NCBI GenBank assembly: GCA_046263255.1
Contig: JBHELD010000026.1
Span: forward strand, 1 to 64,000
Length of the DNA: 64,000 nucleotides
Direction: 5' to 3'
Source: JALZEG01 sp046263255
GTDB taxonomy: Bacteria; Actinomycetota; CADDZG01; WHSQ01
Positions 15,261 to 24,100 of this stretch are shown here, piece by piece. Positions within the stretch are counted from its first letter, which is position 1; each line of letters starts with the position of its first letter. A model generated the notes under the pieces. It did not search any database. It was not told the DNA's origin and saw only the letters and a list, made by a program, of their open reading frames with translations. Both the position numbers and the translations under genes were made by a program.

Positions 15261-17720
15261 CTATCCGGCTTCGCTTCGGCCCTGCAGCCGAGCGAAGCGC
15301 ACGGAGGGCGGCCCTCGACCGCCCTCCGTGTCACACGCATACCCGCCGTAATACCTCATCACTCTCACTGCCTTGGAACGGGATCTGCCGGCGATCAGCT
15401 CCGGAGTCTGCTTGGGCCACCGTCCCTGGAACACCGAGCTCTGTCTGACGCGCCGCCGGAAGGAGGCCGCGCAGTTCGCGTTGCTCTCCTTTCTCCCGGA
15501 CTTGCCGAACTGCCCCTCGATCGCCCGGAACAGCAACACCCGGTCCCGTGCGGTCGCCGGACACGGGGCGGTCACGATCGTCAGCCGGACCCGCTTCCCG
15601 CGGCGCACCTCGTCGTCCGAGACGCGCAGCGACACCTTCACCCTCACGAGGACGGTCTCCGGTGCCGACGTCGAGTCGTCGCAGGCGCTCGTCTCGACCA
15701 CCTGGGCGACGTAGTTGGCGCTCAGGTCCGCCTCGAAGCTCTCGCTGAACGTCCCGTCCGCGTCCGTCTCGGTCTGCGCCACGAGCTCGAAATCGTCGTT
15801 TCCCCCGATGACGTCCCGCAGGATCCGGACGTCGGCGAACGCGGTGCACGCGCTGCTCGTCGACTCCACGGTGCCGCTCAGGGTGAAGGTCCTCCCGAAC
15901 GTCTTCCGCGACTGCGAGGCCTCCAGCGAGACCTCCGTCGCCGTCTGCTGGGTCGTCGTCGTGGTGCCTCCGCCACCGGTCGTGGTCTGCGTCCCGGTGG
16001 GCGAGGTCGTGGTCCCGGACGGGGTCACCGTCGCCGAGGGGCTTCCGGACGGCGAGCCGGTCGGGCTCCGCGACGGTGACGCTGTCGGGCTGGTCGAGGC
16101 GCTTGCGGAGGGCGACGTGCTGGCCGACTCCGTCGGGCTGCCGCTCGGCGACCCGCTCGGCGACCCGCTCGGCGACGGGTTCGGACAGGGTTGCGGCTCG
16201 GGGCCTTCGGCCGGCGGGGCGGGCTCGGTCGCGTTGCCCCACGTCACGACGCCGGATCCGCCGGTCTCGTTGGGGCAGAACCGGTCGTCGTCCGTGGTGT
16301 CGGCCCAGGCGGTGACGCGGGTGCGCCCGACGGCGTCGCTCCACAGCCTGAACGTGAACTGCCCCCTGTCGTCCGAGTTGTTCGCCGACTCGACGTGCTT
16401 GCGGTCCGGCCCGCCGCCGACGGCGTGGTTCCCCTGCGTCCCGCTGAAGCTGTCGTCGGAGCACCTCCGGCCGCTCTCGGTCGGGTGGTTCTGGGGTGGC
16501 TGACTGACATCGGGCCTCGCGGGATCGAACTGGCTCTGCTCGCTCGCGCTGCCGGTGTTGTGCGTGTTGAACGCGAGGTTGTCGGTCGGCCCCTGCGCGT
16601 GGACGTCCACGTTCACTCCCGCGATCGACCGCGCGTCGGCGGACTGGTCGAGGATCTGCGCCGTTAGAAGCGGACTGCAGTCGCCCGCGCCGGCCGGGGC
16701 CGGAACGGCCTGGTCGGGAACCGAGACGATCCCGGGCACCTGCGTATACCCGGCCACGCGATGGGCGTCGCCCGAGTTGTCCACGGTCGACGGGAGCTGC
16801 CCCGCCGCCTGCATGCTCTCCTCGTCGCGGGCGATCGCAGCCACGCCCGTCACCATCTCGGGACGGTCGCCGTCCGTTAGCGTGCACCGGACGCCGTCGG
16901 TCGCAGACGCGGCGGTCGTCGAGGCCGCCGTCGTCTCTCCCGAGTTGCAGAGCTTCCAGGCGGGGTCTGCGTCGGGCGGAGAAGTCGTGTAATGGACGCT
17001 GACGGCATCGGTGCCGGTGCTCCACTGGACGTCGACCACACCGGCCGGAGCGGCGTTGCCCTGGCCGTACATCCCGAAGATCCGGCCGTGCTCGGGGTAT
17101 GTGATCTCGACGGTCTCGGCCGCGAGCTCAGGATCGCGCTCGCCGCGGCTCAGGGGGTCGTTGTTGGTGCGGTTCTTCTGGTTCAGCCTCACCTGCTGCT
17201 CGTCCCGCGCCACCTCGGTCTGCCCCTGGTTGGCGTACAGGATGGCGCGGACGGTCGCGCCGCCGGTGGACGTTTCCGGCGTTCCCGCGGGCTCCTCGTT
17301 GAACTGGTCGGGGATGTCCCGGATGAGCTCGACGGCCCCCAGCGCCGGCTTGAAGGCCCCCTGGCACGGGGGCCCCGACTGCGGGGTGCCGGCGCAGCCG
17401 AGGTTGAACGGCGGCTGCCCCGACTGGATCAGGAAGAACTCTACGAACGCCCCCGGCGGGAAGTTAGAGACGACCGCGGTGAAGTGGTACTCGAGGTCGG
17501 TGTCGGCGTCGGAGGTGTCCTCGTCCGACATCTGCGGGGTCGCGTTGTAGTCCGACGGGTTGTAGAGCTGGATCGCGGCGGCGGTGCCGGTCGGGCTCGG
17601 CTGACCCTGTTGGGCCGCCGAGCGCACGTTCCCGAGGAACACCGCGGGCACCGTAAGCGTCGCGATCAGGAAAAGGGTGATGGCAAGAGCCGTGCGCCCT
17701 TCCCTCACTCTCGTCTTCAC
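15261..17720 (-). CDS. Exported Ig-like surface protein, shorter paralogue
   Basis: 819 residues from a GTG behind GGAGGGGG. The signal peptide spans about 10-35. It has an NPSDY-type domain (about 52-150; contains YHFTAVV), a region with INVDVHAQGP-like text (GVNVDVHAQGP), a long Ser/Pro/Gly/Thr linker (about 507-587) and the same C-terminal beta-sandwich pair as the 11241-15206 protein (VLVRVKVSLRV, RVLLFRAIEGQFGK). The paralogue stops shortly after the equivalent of KAVRV, whereas this frame runs on for about 30 further residues through a strong hairpin, suggesting loss of an ancestral stop or a late frame change. It lacks the KTW-type Ig array of its neighbour. Function unknown, probably structural. 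Confidence 0.88.
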   Translation of the reverse strand: MKTRVREGRTALAITLFLIATLTVPAVFLGNVRSAAQQGQPSPTGTAAAIQLYNPSDYNATPQMSDEDTSDADTDLEYHFTAVVSNFPPGAFVEFFLIQSGQPPFNLGCAGTPQSGPPCQGAFKPALGAVELIRDIPDQFNEEPAGTPETSTGGATVRAILYANQGQTEVARDEQQVRLNQKNRTNNDPLSRGERDPELAAETVEITYPEHGRIFGMYGQGNAAPAGVVDVQWSTGTDAVSVHYTTSPPDADPAWKLCNSGETTAASTTAASATDGVRCTLTDGDRPEMVTGVAAIARDEESMQAAGQLPSTVDNSGDAHRVAGYTQVPGIVSVPDQAVPAPAGAGDCSPLLTAQILDQSADARSIAGVNVDVHAQGPTDNLAFNTHNTGSASEQSQFDPARPDVSQPPQNHPTESGRRCSDDSFSGTQGNHAVGGGPDRKHVESANNSDDRGQFTFRLWSDAVGRTRVTAWADTTDDDRFCPNETGGSGVVTWGNATEPAPPAEGPEPQPCPNPSPSGSPSGSPSGSPTESASTSPSASASTSPTASPSRSPTGSPSGSPSATVTPSGTTTSPTGTQTTTGGGGTTTTTQQTATEVSLEASQSRKTFGRTFTLSGTVESTSSACTAFADVRILRDVIGGNDDFELVAQTETDADGTFSESFEADLSANYVAQVVETSACDDSTSAPETVLVRVKVSLRVSDDEVRRGKRVRLTIVTAPCPATARDRVLLFRAIEGQFGKSGRKESNANCAASFRRRVRQSSVFQGRWPKQTPELIAGRSRSKAVRVMRYYGGYACDTEGGRGPPSVRFARLQGRSEAG
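15301..15329 (-). terminator. Terminator-like hairpin inside the 3' end of the 15261-17720 gene
   Basis: Eleven-base perfect inverted repeat ACGGAGGGCGG / CCGCCCTCCGT with a seven-base loop. It sits 40 bases before the stop codon of the gene it would terminate, within the C-terminal extension that the paralogue lacks. Confidence 0.55.
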
Positions 17721-17829
17721 AAGTGCCCCCTCCGGTTCGGATCGTTCGCCGGCAACAAAAGGTCAATCGGGACACACTACCGGTCTAGTACCTACAACGC
17801 TCGGCAGCCCATCTGAGTTGCTCGGTACG

Positions 17830-19215
17830 TCACGGGCAGGCTTGTCCCCCGCATCTACGGTCGGCGCGCAGCCGGCGGGACAACGCCGCGACGTAGGGGT
17901 CGTTCTGCTTGCTGCCGTCACCGAGGAGGTTGCGGCGCTGCCACGGATCGGCCGCGAGGTCGTAGTACTGCCGGGCCGTCACCCGGCTGTCCCCCGGCGC
18001 GTAGTACTCCACGTACTGGTACGCCTTCGTCAGCAGCGAGGCCATCGTGGGGACGTACGTCTCCTCGTCGCCCCACTGCTCGATCAGCAGGCGCCGCCGC
18101 TCGCGGTCGCCGAGGAGCGACAGGCCGTCGAAGACGACCGGAGGATCGACGCCGGCAGCGTCCAGCAGCGTGGGCGCGAGGTCGAGGTTCGCCGCGAGAC
18201 GGTCGTCCACCGAGCCCGGCTCGATCCGCCCCGGCCACCGGATCATGAGCGGGATCTCGACCGACTGCGTGTACGCGTACCGCTTGCCGACGATCCCGTG
18301 CTCTCCCCAGAGAAAGCCGTTGTCGGACATGAACACCGCCAGCGTGTCGTCCGACTCTCCCAGCTCCCGCAGGACCGAGAACACCCGCTCGACCTGGTCG
18401 TCGACCGAGTAGAGCGTGCGCAGCTGCTTGCGCCTGACCCTGCGCGCCTCGTCCATCGAGCTCTGCGCCCGCTGCACGAATGCGGGCTCGTCGGAGACGT
18501 CGGCGTCGCGCGTCGCGGGGTTTCCGTCCCACCCCTTCGTCTTGGCGCCCTTGTAGCGGCGCTCGGCCGCGTAGGGCGCGTGCGGCGCGTTGGGCCCGAG
18601 CCACATGAACCAGGGGTTCTCGTCGCGGTCCTCGAACCGGCGAAGGAAACGCTCGGCCATCGATGTCATCAGCGAGGTCGTGTAGCCGTCGGGCCGGCGG
18701 ACCCTTCCGTTGAACCGGAAGCTCGAGTGCCGGTAGATGCCGCGCAGCCACACCGCCCACTTGTCGAAGTGCGGGGGATCGACGTCGTGGTCCCACCGGT
18801 TCAGGTACTTCCCCACGACTGCCGTGCGATACCCGGCGTCGCGGAGATAGCGCTGGACGGTGGCGTCGTGGTCGAGCCCCATCCCGTCGTCGTTCGTATG
18901 GACCCCGTGGTTGTGGGCGTACCTCCCGCTGACGATCGACGCGCGCGAGGGGCAGCAGAGCGGGGTGGTGGCGAACGCGTTCGTGAAGGTCCGGCCCCCC
19001 CGGCCGAAGAGCCTTCTCACCGTGGGGAGGGCCTGCATGCTCGCTCTCGCGCGCTGGTCGTCCGTGATGACGAGCAGGATGTTCGGCGGCTTCGGCTCGA
19101 GGTCGAGAGGTCCTGCGGGAGCGGACCGGCCGTCGTCGCAAGCCGCGAGCGACAGGGCGGCGGCGGCCGCGCAGGCGTTCCCGACGACCTTCCTGAACGT
19201 GGACACGGCGGTCAT
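17830..19215 (-). CDS. Lipoprotein sulfatase, N-acetylglucosamine-6-sulfatase-like
   Basis: 461 residues with a lipoprotein signal whose lipobox Cys is C26 (SLAAC). The type I sulfatase signature is clear: metal-binding DD at 52-53 (ILLVITDDQ) and LCCPSRASIVSGRYAHNHG, where C87 of the C-x-P-S-R motif would be converted to formylglycine. The CCPSRAS plus YxHNHG form resembles eukaryotic glucosamine-6-sulfatase and its bacterial relatives. The enzyme should remove sulfate esters, probably from a polysaccharide, at the outer membrane face. A formylglycine-generating enzyme is not in the window and would be needed. Placement inside the surface-protein cluster suggests substrate handling at the cell exterior. 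The actual substrate is not readable from sequence. Confidence 0.93.
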   Translation of the reverse strand: MTAVSTFRKVVGNACAAAAALSLAACDDGRSAPAGPLDLEPKPPNILLVITDDQRARASMQALPTVRRLFGRGGRTFTNAFATTPLCCPSRASIVSGRYAHNHGVHTNDDGMGLDHDATVQRYLRDAGYRTAVVGKYLNRWDHDVDPPHFDKWAVWLRGIYRHSSFRFNGRVRRPDGYTTSLMTSMAERFLRRFEDRDENPWFMWLGPNAPHAPYAAERRYKGAKTKGWDGNPATRDADVSDEPAFVQRAQSSMDEARRVRRKQLRTLYSVDDQVERVFSVLRELGESDDTLAVFMSDNGFLWGEHGIVGKRYAYTQSVEIPLMIRWPGRIEPGSVDDRLAANLDLAPTLLDAAGVDPPVVFDGLSLLGDRERRRLLIEQWGDEETYVPTMASLLTKAYQYVEYYAPGDSRVTARQYYDLAADPWQRRNLLGDGSKQNDPYVAALSRRLRADRRCGGQACP

Positions 19216-19261
19216 TATCCCGGCGCGGTGGCGGAACCCGCCCGCGGCTTCGCCGGCCGCG

Positions 19262-20338
19262 CTACCTCGGGTGGCGGTGCGGCTTCGCCTTCGCCGCCTT
19301 CCGGCAGACGTGGAAGCGGTCGTCGTCGTCGAAGAGCTCTGCTCGCAGCGCGACCGCCCGGTACCTCGCCTCGACGTCGCGCACGACGCGCCTATACCGT
19401 CCCCGCTCGCTCGTCGTCGCGACCGCCTTCGTCACCCAGCGCCCTCCGACGCGACGCTGGATCCTCACGGGTTGCCCCGCGATGCACGCGCGGAAGTCTT
19501 CGCCCGCGGCGGCCGGCCTCACCCTTCCGAAGATCACGAGGTGCCGGCTTCCGGCTCCGGCGCGGTGGCGGAAGCGCATGTTGATCTGCCGCAGGTGGTA
19601 GTTGTCTACGACCGCCCCGTTGTACGGCTCTTCCGTCCCGTCGTCGCAGCCGGGATCCTCTTCGTCCGTGAAGCCGTCCTCGTCGTTGTCGATCCCGTCG
19701 GCACAGGGCGGGAAGTCCTCGGGTATCCACTCGATCGTCACGGGCGCAGAGATGCAATTTCCCGGAGGAGGGCTGCCACCGGAGCCTCCGGGCTGCTCGC
19801 ACTCGTCGTCGGAGGCGCCGGGGCCGCGGAACCCGCCGGGGAGGCCGGCGGGGCTGATCTCCGCGACGACGCTAGAGGTGCCGCGGGTCGCAGCCGTCAC
19901 CGCGGCGCGAGCGATCCCGTCGGCGTCCGTCCGCACGACCGCGGCGTCGCCGCCGGTGAGGAAGGACCCGGGGCCCGTCTCGCGGAGCTCGACGGGGACG
20001 CCGGCAACCGGCGCTGCCTGCTCGTCGGTCACGAGCGCCGTCAATAGGTGCTCGCCGCCGGCCTCGCTGACCGCCGTCGTGCTGCACTCGGGTCCCGCGG
20101 CGTCGCCGAGACACAGCCGGACGTTCCGCGCCTCGGCCGCGGCCGGTCCACCGCTCGGGCTCGGTGTGGGCGTGGGCTGTGCGGTAGCGGGGTCGTGCGA
20201 GGTCTTCGGCACCGCGTCCTGCGGCTCGCCATCCCGCGCGGCCGACGGCATCACACCTACGGCGACGAGCACGAGAGCGATGATCCAGGTCGAGACGACC
20301 CTACGACGCGCGCGGGCTCGGGTCGACGTCAACAGCAT
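19262..20338 (-). CDS. Exported Ig-like protein with Asp-rich calcium motif
   Basis: 358 residues from an ATG (20336-20338) behind GGAGGGGG. Signal peptide about 12-36, then a short Pro/Thr/Ser linker, one Big_1-type module (LLTALVTDEQAAPVAGVPV, GPGSFLTGG), an Asp-rich EF-hand-like segment (CADGIDNDEDGFTDEEDPGC) and a C-terminal beta-sandwich domain (LVIFGRVRP, RRVGGRWVTK) ending in the basic HRHPR. The last 170 residues align in order with the end of the 21197-25852 protein, so this looks like a one-module paralogue of that giant. The Asp-rich motif is common in bacterial secreted proteins and probably binds calcium. No catalytic residues recognised. Confidence 0.88.
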   Translation of the reverse strand: MLLTSTRARARRRVVSTWIIALVLVAVGVMPSAARDGEPQDAVPKTSHDPATAQPTPTPSPSGGPAAAEARNVRLCLGDAAGPECSTTAVSEAGGEHLLTALVTDEQAAPVAGVPVELRETGPGSFLTGGDAAVVRTDADGIARAAVTAATRGTSSVVAEISPAGLPGGFRGPGASDDECEQPGGSGGSPPPGNCISAPVTIEWIPEDFPPCADGIDNDEDGFTDEEDPGCDDGTEEPYNGAVVDNYHLRQINMRFRHRAGAGSRHLVIFGRVRPAAAGEDFRACIAGQPVRIQRRVGGRWVTKAVATTSERGRYRRVVRDVEARYRAVALRAELFDDDDRFHVCRKAAKAKPHRHPR

Positions 20339-20482
20339 GTTGTCCCCCTCCGGGTTTCGACGAGCCCCCATCAGTCAACACGGCGCGGCGAGAAAACACC
20401 AGAGACTTCCGCGCGCGACGACGGCGACCGAGCCGCCGCCGCACGATCCGGCCGGCGGTCCCGGGGGCGCACCCGACGGTTG

Positions 20483-20968
20483 TCAGGGAAGCTGATCCAC
20501 GTTGACGAAGACGAGGCAGTCGGAATACGGAGCAACAGGAGAGCCCACCCCGACGAGACAGCGGTGCTCGGGCGTGGTCCCACCAGGAATAGGTCCGGTA
20601 TCGGCAACGACGCTCTTTCTCACGCCGTCCTCGTAATAGATCACTTCAACGCGAACCTGGCCGTCTCGGGTTTCGGTGGTGACTGCGTTGCATAGGGAGC
20701 TGCACCCTCCTTGCGCCCACGTCTCCACGTACAGCGACGCGGGGCGCCAGTGCAAGAAGCAGATCCTCACGCCTTCGATCCGCCCCACGCGGATCGTCTG
20801 CCCACCAGCCCCTATCGTCACACCCGTCGGCGTGCTCACAGGCACATCGACAGGGATCCCACACGTATCTGCTACAGCACGACCGTGTCCTACCGGGGCG
20901 ATAATGGATAAGAAGACGAGGCCGATGACCCCGAAGACCGCGCTGCGACGCCGTTCCAACATGTGCAT
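20483..20968 (-). CDS. Small exported Cys-containing protein of unknown function
   Basis: 161 residues from an ATG at 20966-20968 (MHMLERRRS) with a GGGCGG element upstream; the frame is open further upstream but without a ribosome site. It has a positively charged start, a hydrophobic signal (residues 10-27) and cleavage near AVA. The mature part has six cysteines (two near GCSSLC), suggesting disulfides, and mostly beta-strand character. I do not recognise a family. It lies between two Ig-like exported proteins on the same strand but lacks their Ig, linker or calcium motifs. Codon usage is slightly less GC-extreme than its neighbours. Confidence 0.75.
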   Translation of the reverse strand: MHMLERRRSAVFGVIGLVFLSIIAPVGHGRAVADTCGIPVDVPVSTPTGVTIGAGGQTIRVGRIEGVRICFLHWRPASLYVETWAQGGCSSLCNAVTTETRDGQVRVEVIYYEDGVRKSVVADTGPIPGGTTPEHRCLVGVGSPVAPYSDCLVFVNVDQLP

Positions 20969-21125
20969 TCGTCCGCCCTTTCGCCGCCAGATTCCCACTC
21001 TGCGCCCGGAAGCGTACGGGACGATGTCAAGACTCGCAACGTCGGCGACCGCTAGTCGAACGCGATAGGAGCCGGCCGATCCTCGGGAGGGCCTCCGTCC
21101 GACCAATACGCAAAGAGGGCACAAA

Positions 21126-21157
21126 AAGGAGCCGGCCCCCGAGGGGGCCGGCTCCTT
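21126..21157 (-). terminator. Strong intrinsic terminator of the 21197-25852 gene
   Basis: Fifteen-base perfect inverted repeat (AAGGAGCCGGCCCCC and its complement) with a two-base centre. Read on the minus strand it is followed by TTTTT, and it lies 40 bases past the stop. Confidence 0.9.
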
Positions 21158-21196
21158 ACTGCCTCTCGCTTCGAATCAGCGAGTCACTGCTGACGA

Positions 21197-24100
21197 CTAC
21201 CTGCGGTGGCGGTGCCTCTTGACCTTGATGGCCTTGCGGCAGATGTGCAGCTCGTTCAGGTCCTCGTCGAGGATCTCGAACCGAGGAGCCACCGCACGGT
21301 ACCTCGAGGCCTGGTCGAAGATCTCGACCGCGTACCGGCCCCGGCGGTTGGTGGTGGTCGTCTTCTTGGTGACCCAGCGGCCGCTGACGCGGCGCTGGAC
21401 GTTGACGGGAACGGCAGAACGGCAGTCCGGGAAGCCCGGCGCACGCACGCGTCCGAACACCACCAGGCCGTTGTTCCTGGCACCCGTGCCGTCCTGGAAC
21501 CGGATGCTGATGCTCCGGTCGTGACGGACCTCCGTCGGCGGGAGGTTGACGGGCAGCTCGGAGTTGTCGTTGTCGTCGATGCAACCCGGGTCCTCACCGA
21601 AGTCGATGAGGTCGTCGCCGTCGTTGTCGAGGCCGTCGTCGCACTCCGGGATATCCGGCGGGATGTCGTCCCAGACCTTCGTCAGCGTCTGGGAGATGCA
21701 GTTACCCGCCGCCGGCTGGTTGTTGGTGCCCGCCGGTGCCTCGCACTCGTCGTTGTTCGCACCGGCCTGACGGGCCGTCGTGTTGCCGGGGTCGATCTCC
21801 GCCACGATCGTCGAGGTGCCCTCGACGTCGGAGGTCAGGAGAACCGCCGCGAGACCGTTGGCGTCGGTGTTCACCGTCGCCGAGCTGCCGCCCTGCGGCG
21901 TGAAGATGCCGGGGCCGGTCTCGCGGAACTGCACGGGCACGTTGGCAACCGGGTTGCCCTGGGCGTCCGTGACCCGAGCAGTCATCTCGTGCTCGTCGCC
22001 GGGCTCGTTCGACTGCTCGCCGGTGACGCAGGTGGTGCCTGCGATGTCACCGTGGCAGAGCTGGATGAAGCGAGCAGTGTTCGGGCTGACGACCCAGTCC
22101 TTCGTCCCCGTCGCGGTCTGCGCCGGGGTGCCGGACGTAGCCGTCACCGTGGTGCGGCCGACCTGCTGCGAGTACAGGCACGCGAAAGCGATGCCGTTGT
22201 TGTCGGCCGCGACGGTGACCGTCGTGCCGGCAGCGGGCTGGGCGTTGGTGTTGCACTGCCCGTTCGCGTTGGGCGCAAAGATGCGGCCCGGGCCCTGGAT
22301 CGTGAAGGTGATCTGGGCACCCGCCAGACGGCCCTGGTTGCCCACCTGGTTGGTCTGGAACGCCGCCGCACAGATGCGGTGGAAGTTGCCAGCCGCCAGG
22401 GCGCCGCCAGGCGTCGGGTTGATGGTGTTCTGCGCCGTCGTCTCGCGGTTCGCGTCGGTCGCAGAACCGAGCTCACAGCCGCCGACGTCGTCGGCGTCCA
22501 TGTCGAGCCCGACCGCGTTGGTCGTCACCGGGCCGGTCTGCCACGTCTTGTTGGCGATGGCAGTCGGCTCGCCACCCGCGCCCTGGTTCAGGTTCCCACC
22601 CGTGCCCTGGTTGCAGGTGTCGTTCTCGGTGCCGCCGGCCTCGGTGCACGCCATGATCGTGTCCGTACCGGTGTTGGGGCTCGAGTACGTGAACGTCGCG
22701 TTGCCGGTCGCGTCGGTCACCACGTCGAGGCTCGACAGACCCGCGTTGGGTCCGTTCGTGATGCGGAAGTCGACGCTGGCGCCCTGGACGGGCTGACCGA
22801 ACTGGTTGCGAACCGTCGCCGTCACGGTGTGCTGCGTGTTGACCTGGTTCGTCGCAGCGCTCGGGCTCAGGGTGATCGTGCCACCCTGGTTCACGACGCC
22901 GCTCTGCCACTGCTTCGTGGCGCCGTCCGTCGCGATCCCCGGAGGGCTCGTCTGGCCCGAGATCGTGCCGACGACCTCGATCGTGTCGCCGGCCGCAGGT
23001 GTCGCGTTGTTGAGCGTCACCGTGCAGCGACCCGTGGCGTCCGTGATACAGAACGTCCGAAGCGTGTTCGGGTTCGTCCCGATCTGGCCGCCACCCGTCG
23101 CGTTCAGGGTCGCGTCGTTCGCGGTGTTGTTCCCGCCGCTCGTGATCGCTCCGAACTGGAAGTCCACCCTGATGTTCGCGACGCCGACGTTGTTCTGGTT
23201 CGGGTTCGTGACGATGGCCGTGAAGACCTCGTCCGAGTCGCTCAGCGGGTTGGTGCAGTCGGGGATGCCGGCGCCGGGCTCGTTGCCGCCCTGCTCACCG
23301 ACGTCCTGGTCGTCGTTCGTGCCCATGCCGGCGCACTGGACGTCCAGGTTGAGGCCCTGCGGACCCGGCGTCCACGTCTTCTGGACCGCGTCCTGCGGCT
23401 CGCTCGCGTCCGGGCCCGGCGTACCGCCGCCGGCCTGGTTCACGTAGAAGACGATCGTGTCGGTCCCGGTCGGGCCCGGCTGGCCGGGGTCTGCGAACGT
23501 GCACGTCGAGACACCCTGGTTGTTCGACGGCGTGCAGTTGTAGGCGTTGAACGTCGCGCCTCCGGTCGCGTTGGGGCTGTTGCCCGCGTTCGGGTTCGCG
23601 ACGTCGCCGGCCTGACGGCCCTGTGCGTTGTTGGCGATGATGCTGTTCGGCGTCACGCCCGGAAGGGCGGGCGTCAGCTGGACAGTCACCTGGTGCGACG
23701 TCCCGATGGGGTTCGTCGCCGTCTCGGGCTCCGCGTTCAGCGCCGTCACCGAACCGGCACCGCCCGGCGTCCACGTCTTGACCGACGTGTCCGTCGGCTC
23801 GCCGGCGTTGAACACGTCGTTGTCGCCGCCGGGCGCCGTGTCGATCCACGACCGCACGTTGACCGTAGCGGTCTGGCCCTGCGGGACATCGTTGATCGTG
23901 ATGCCGAACGTGACCTGACCCTGGTTGTTGGTCGGCCCGACCTCGGCGTGAACCGTCGTTTGCGCCCCAGGCTGGCCTGTACCGGTCGGGTTGTTCTGGA
24001 CGTCGGTGAACTGAGTGGGCCCGCCCGGAGTGGTCGGGTTCGGCCCAGCCGGCGGGTCGCAGAACGACAGCTCGCGCGTCTCGCCCGGCTCGTTGCCGGC

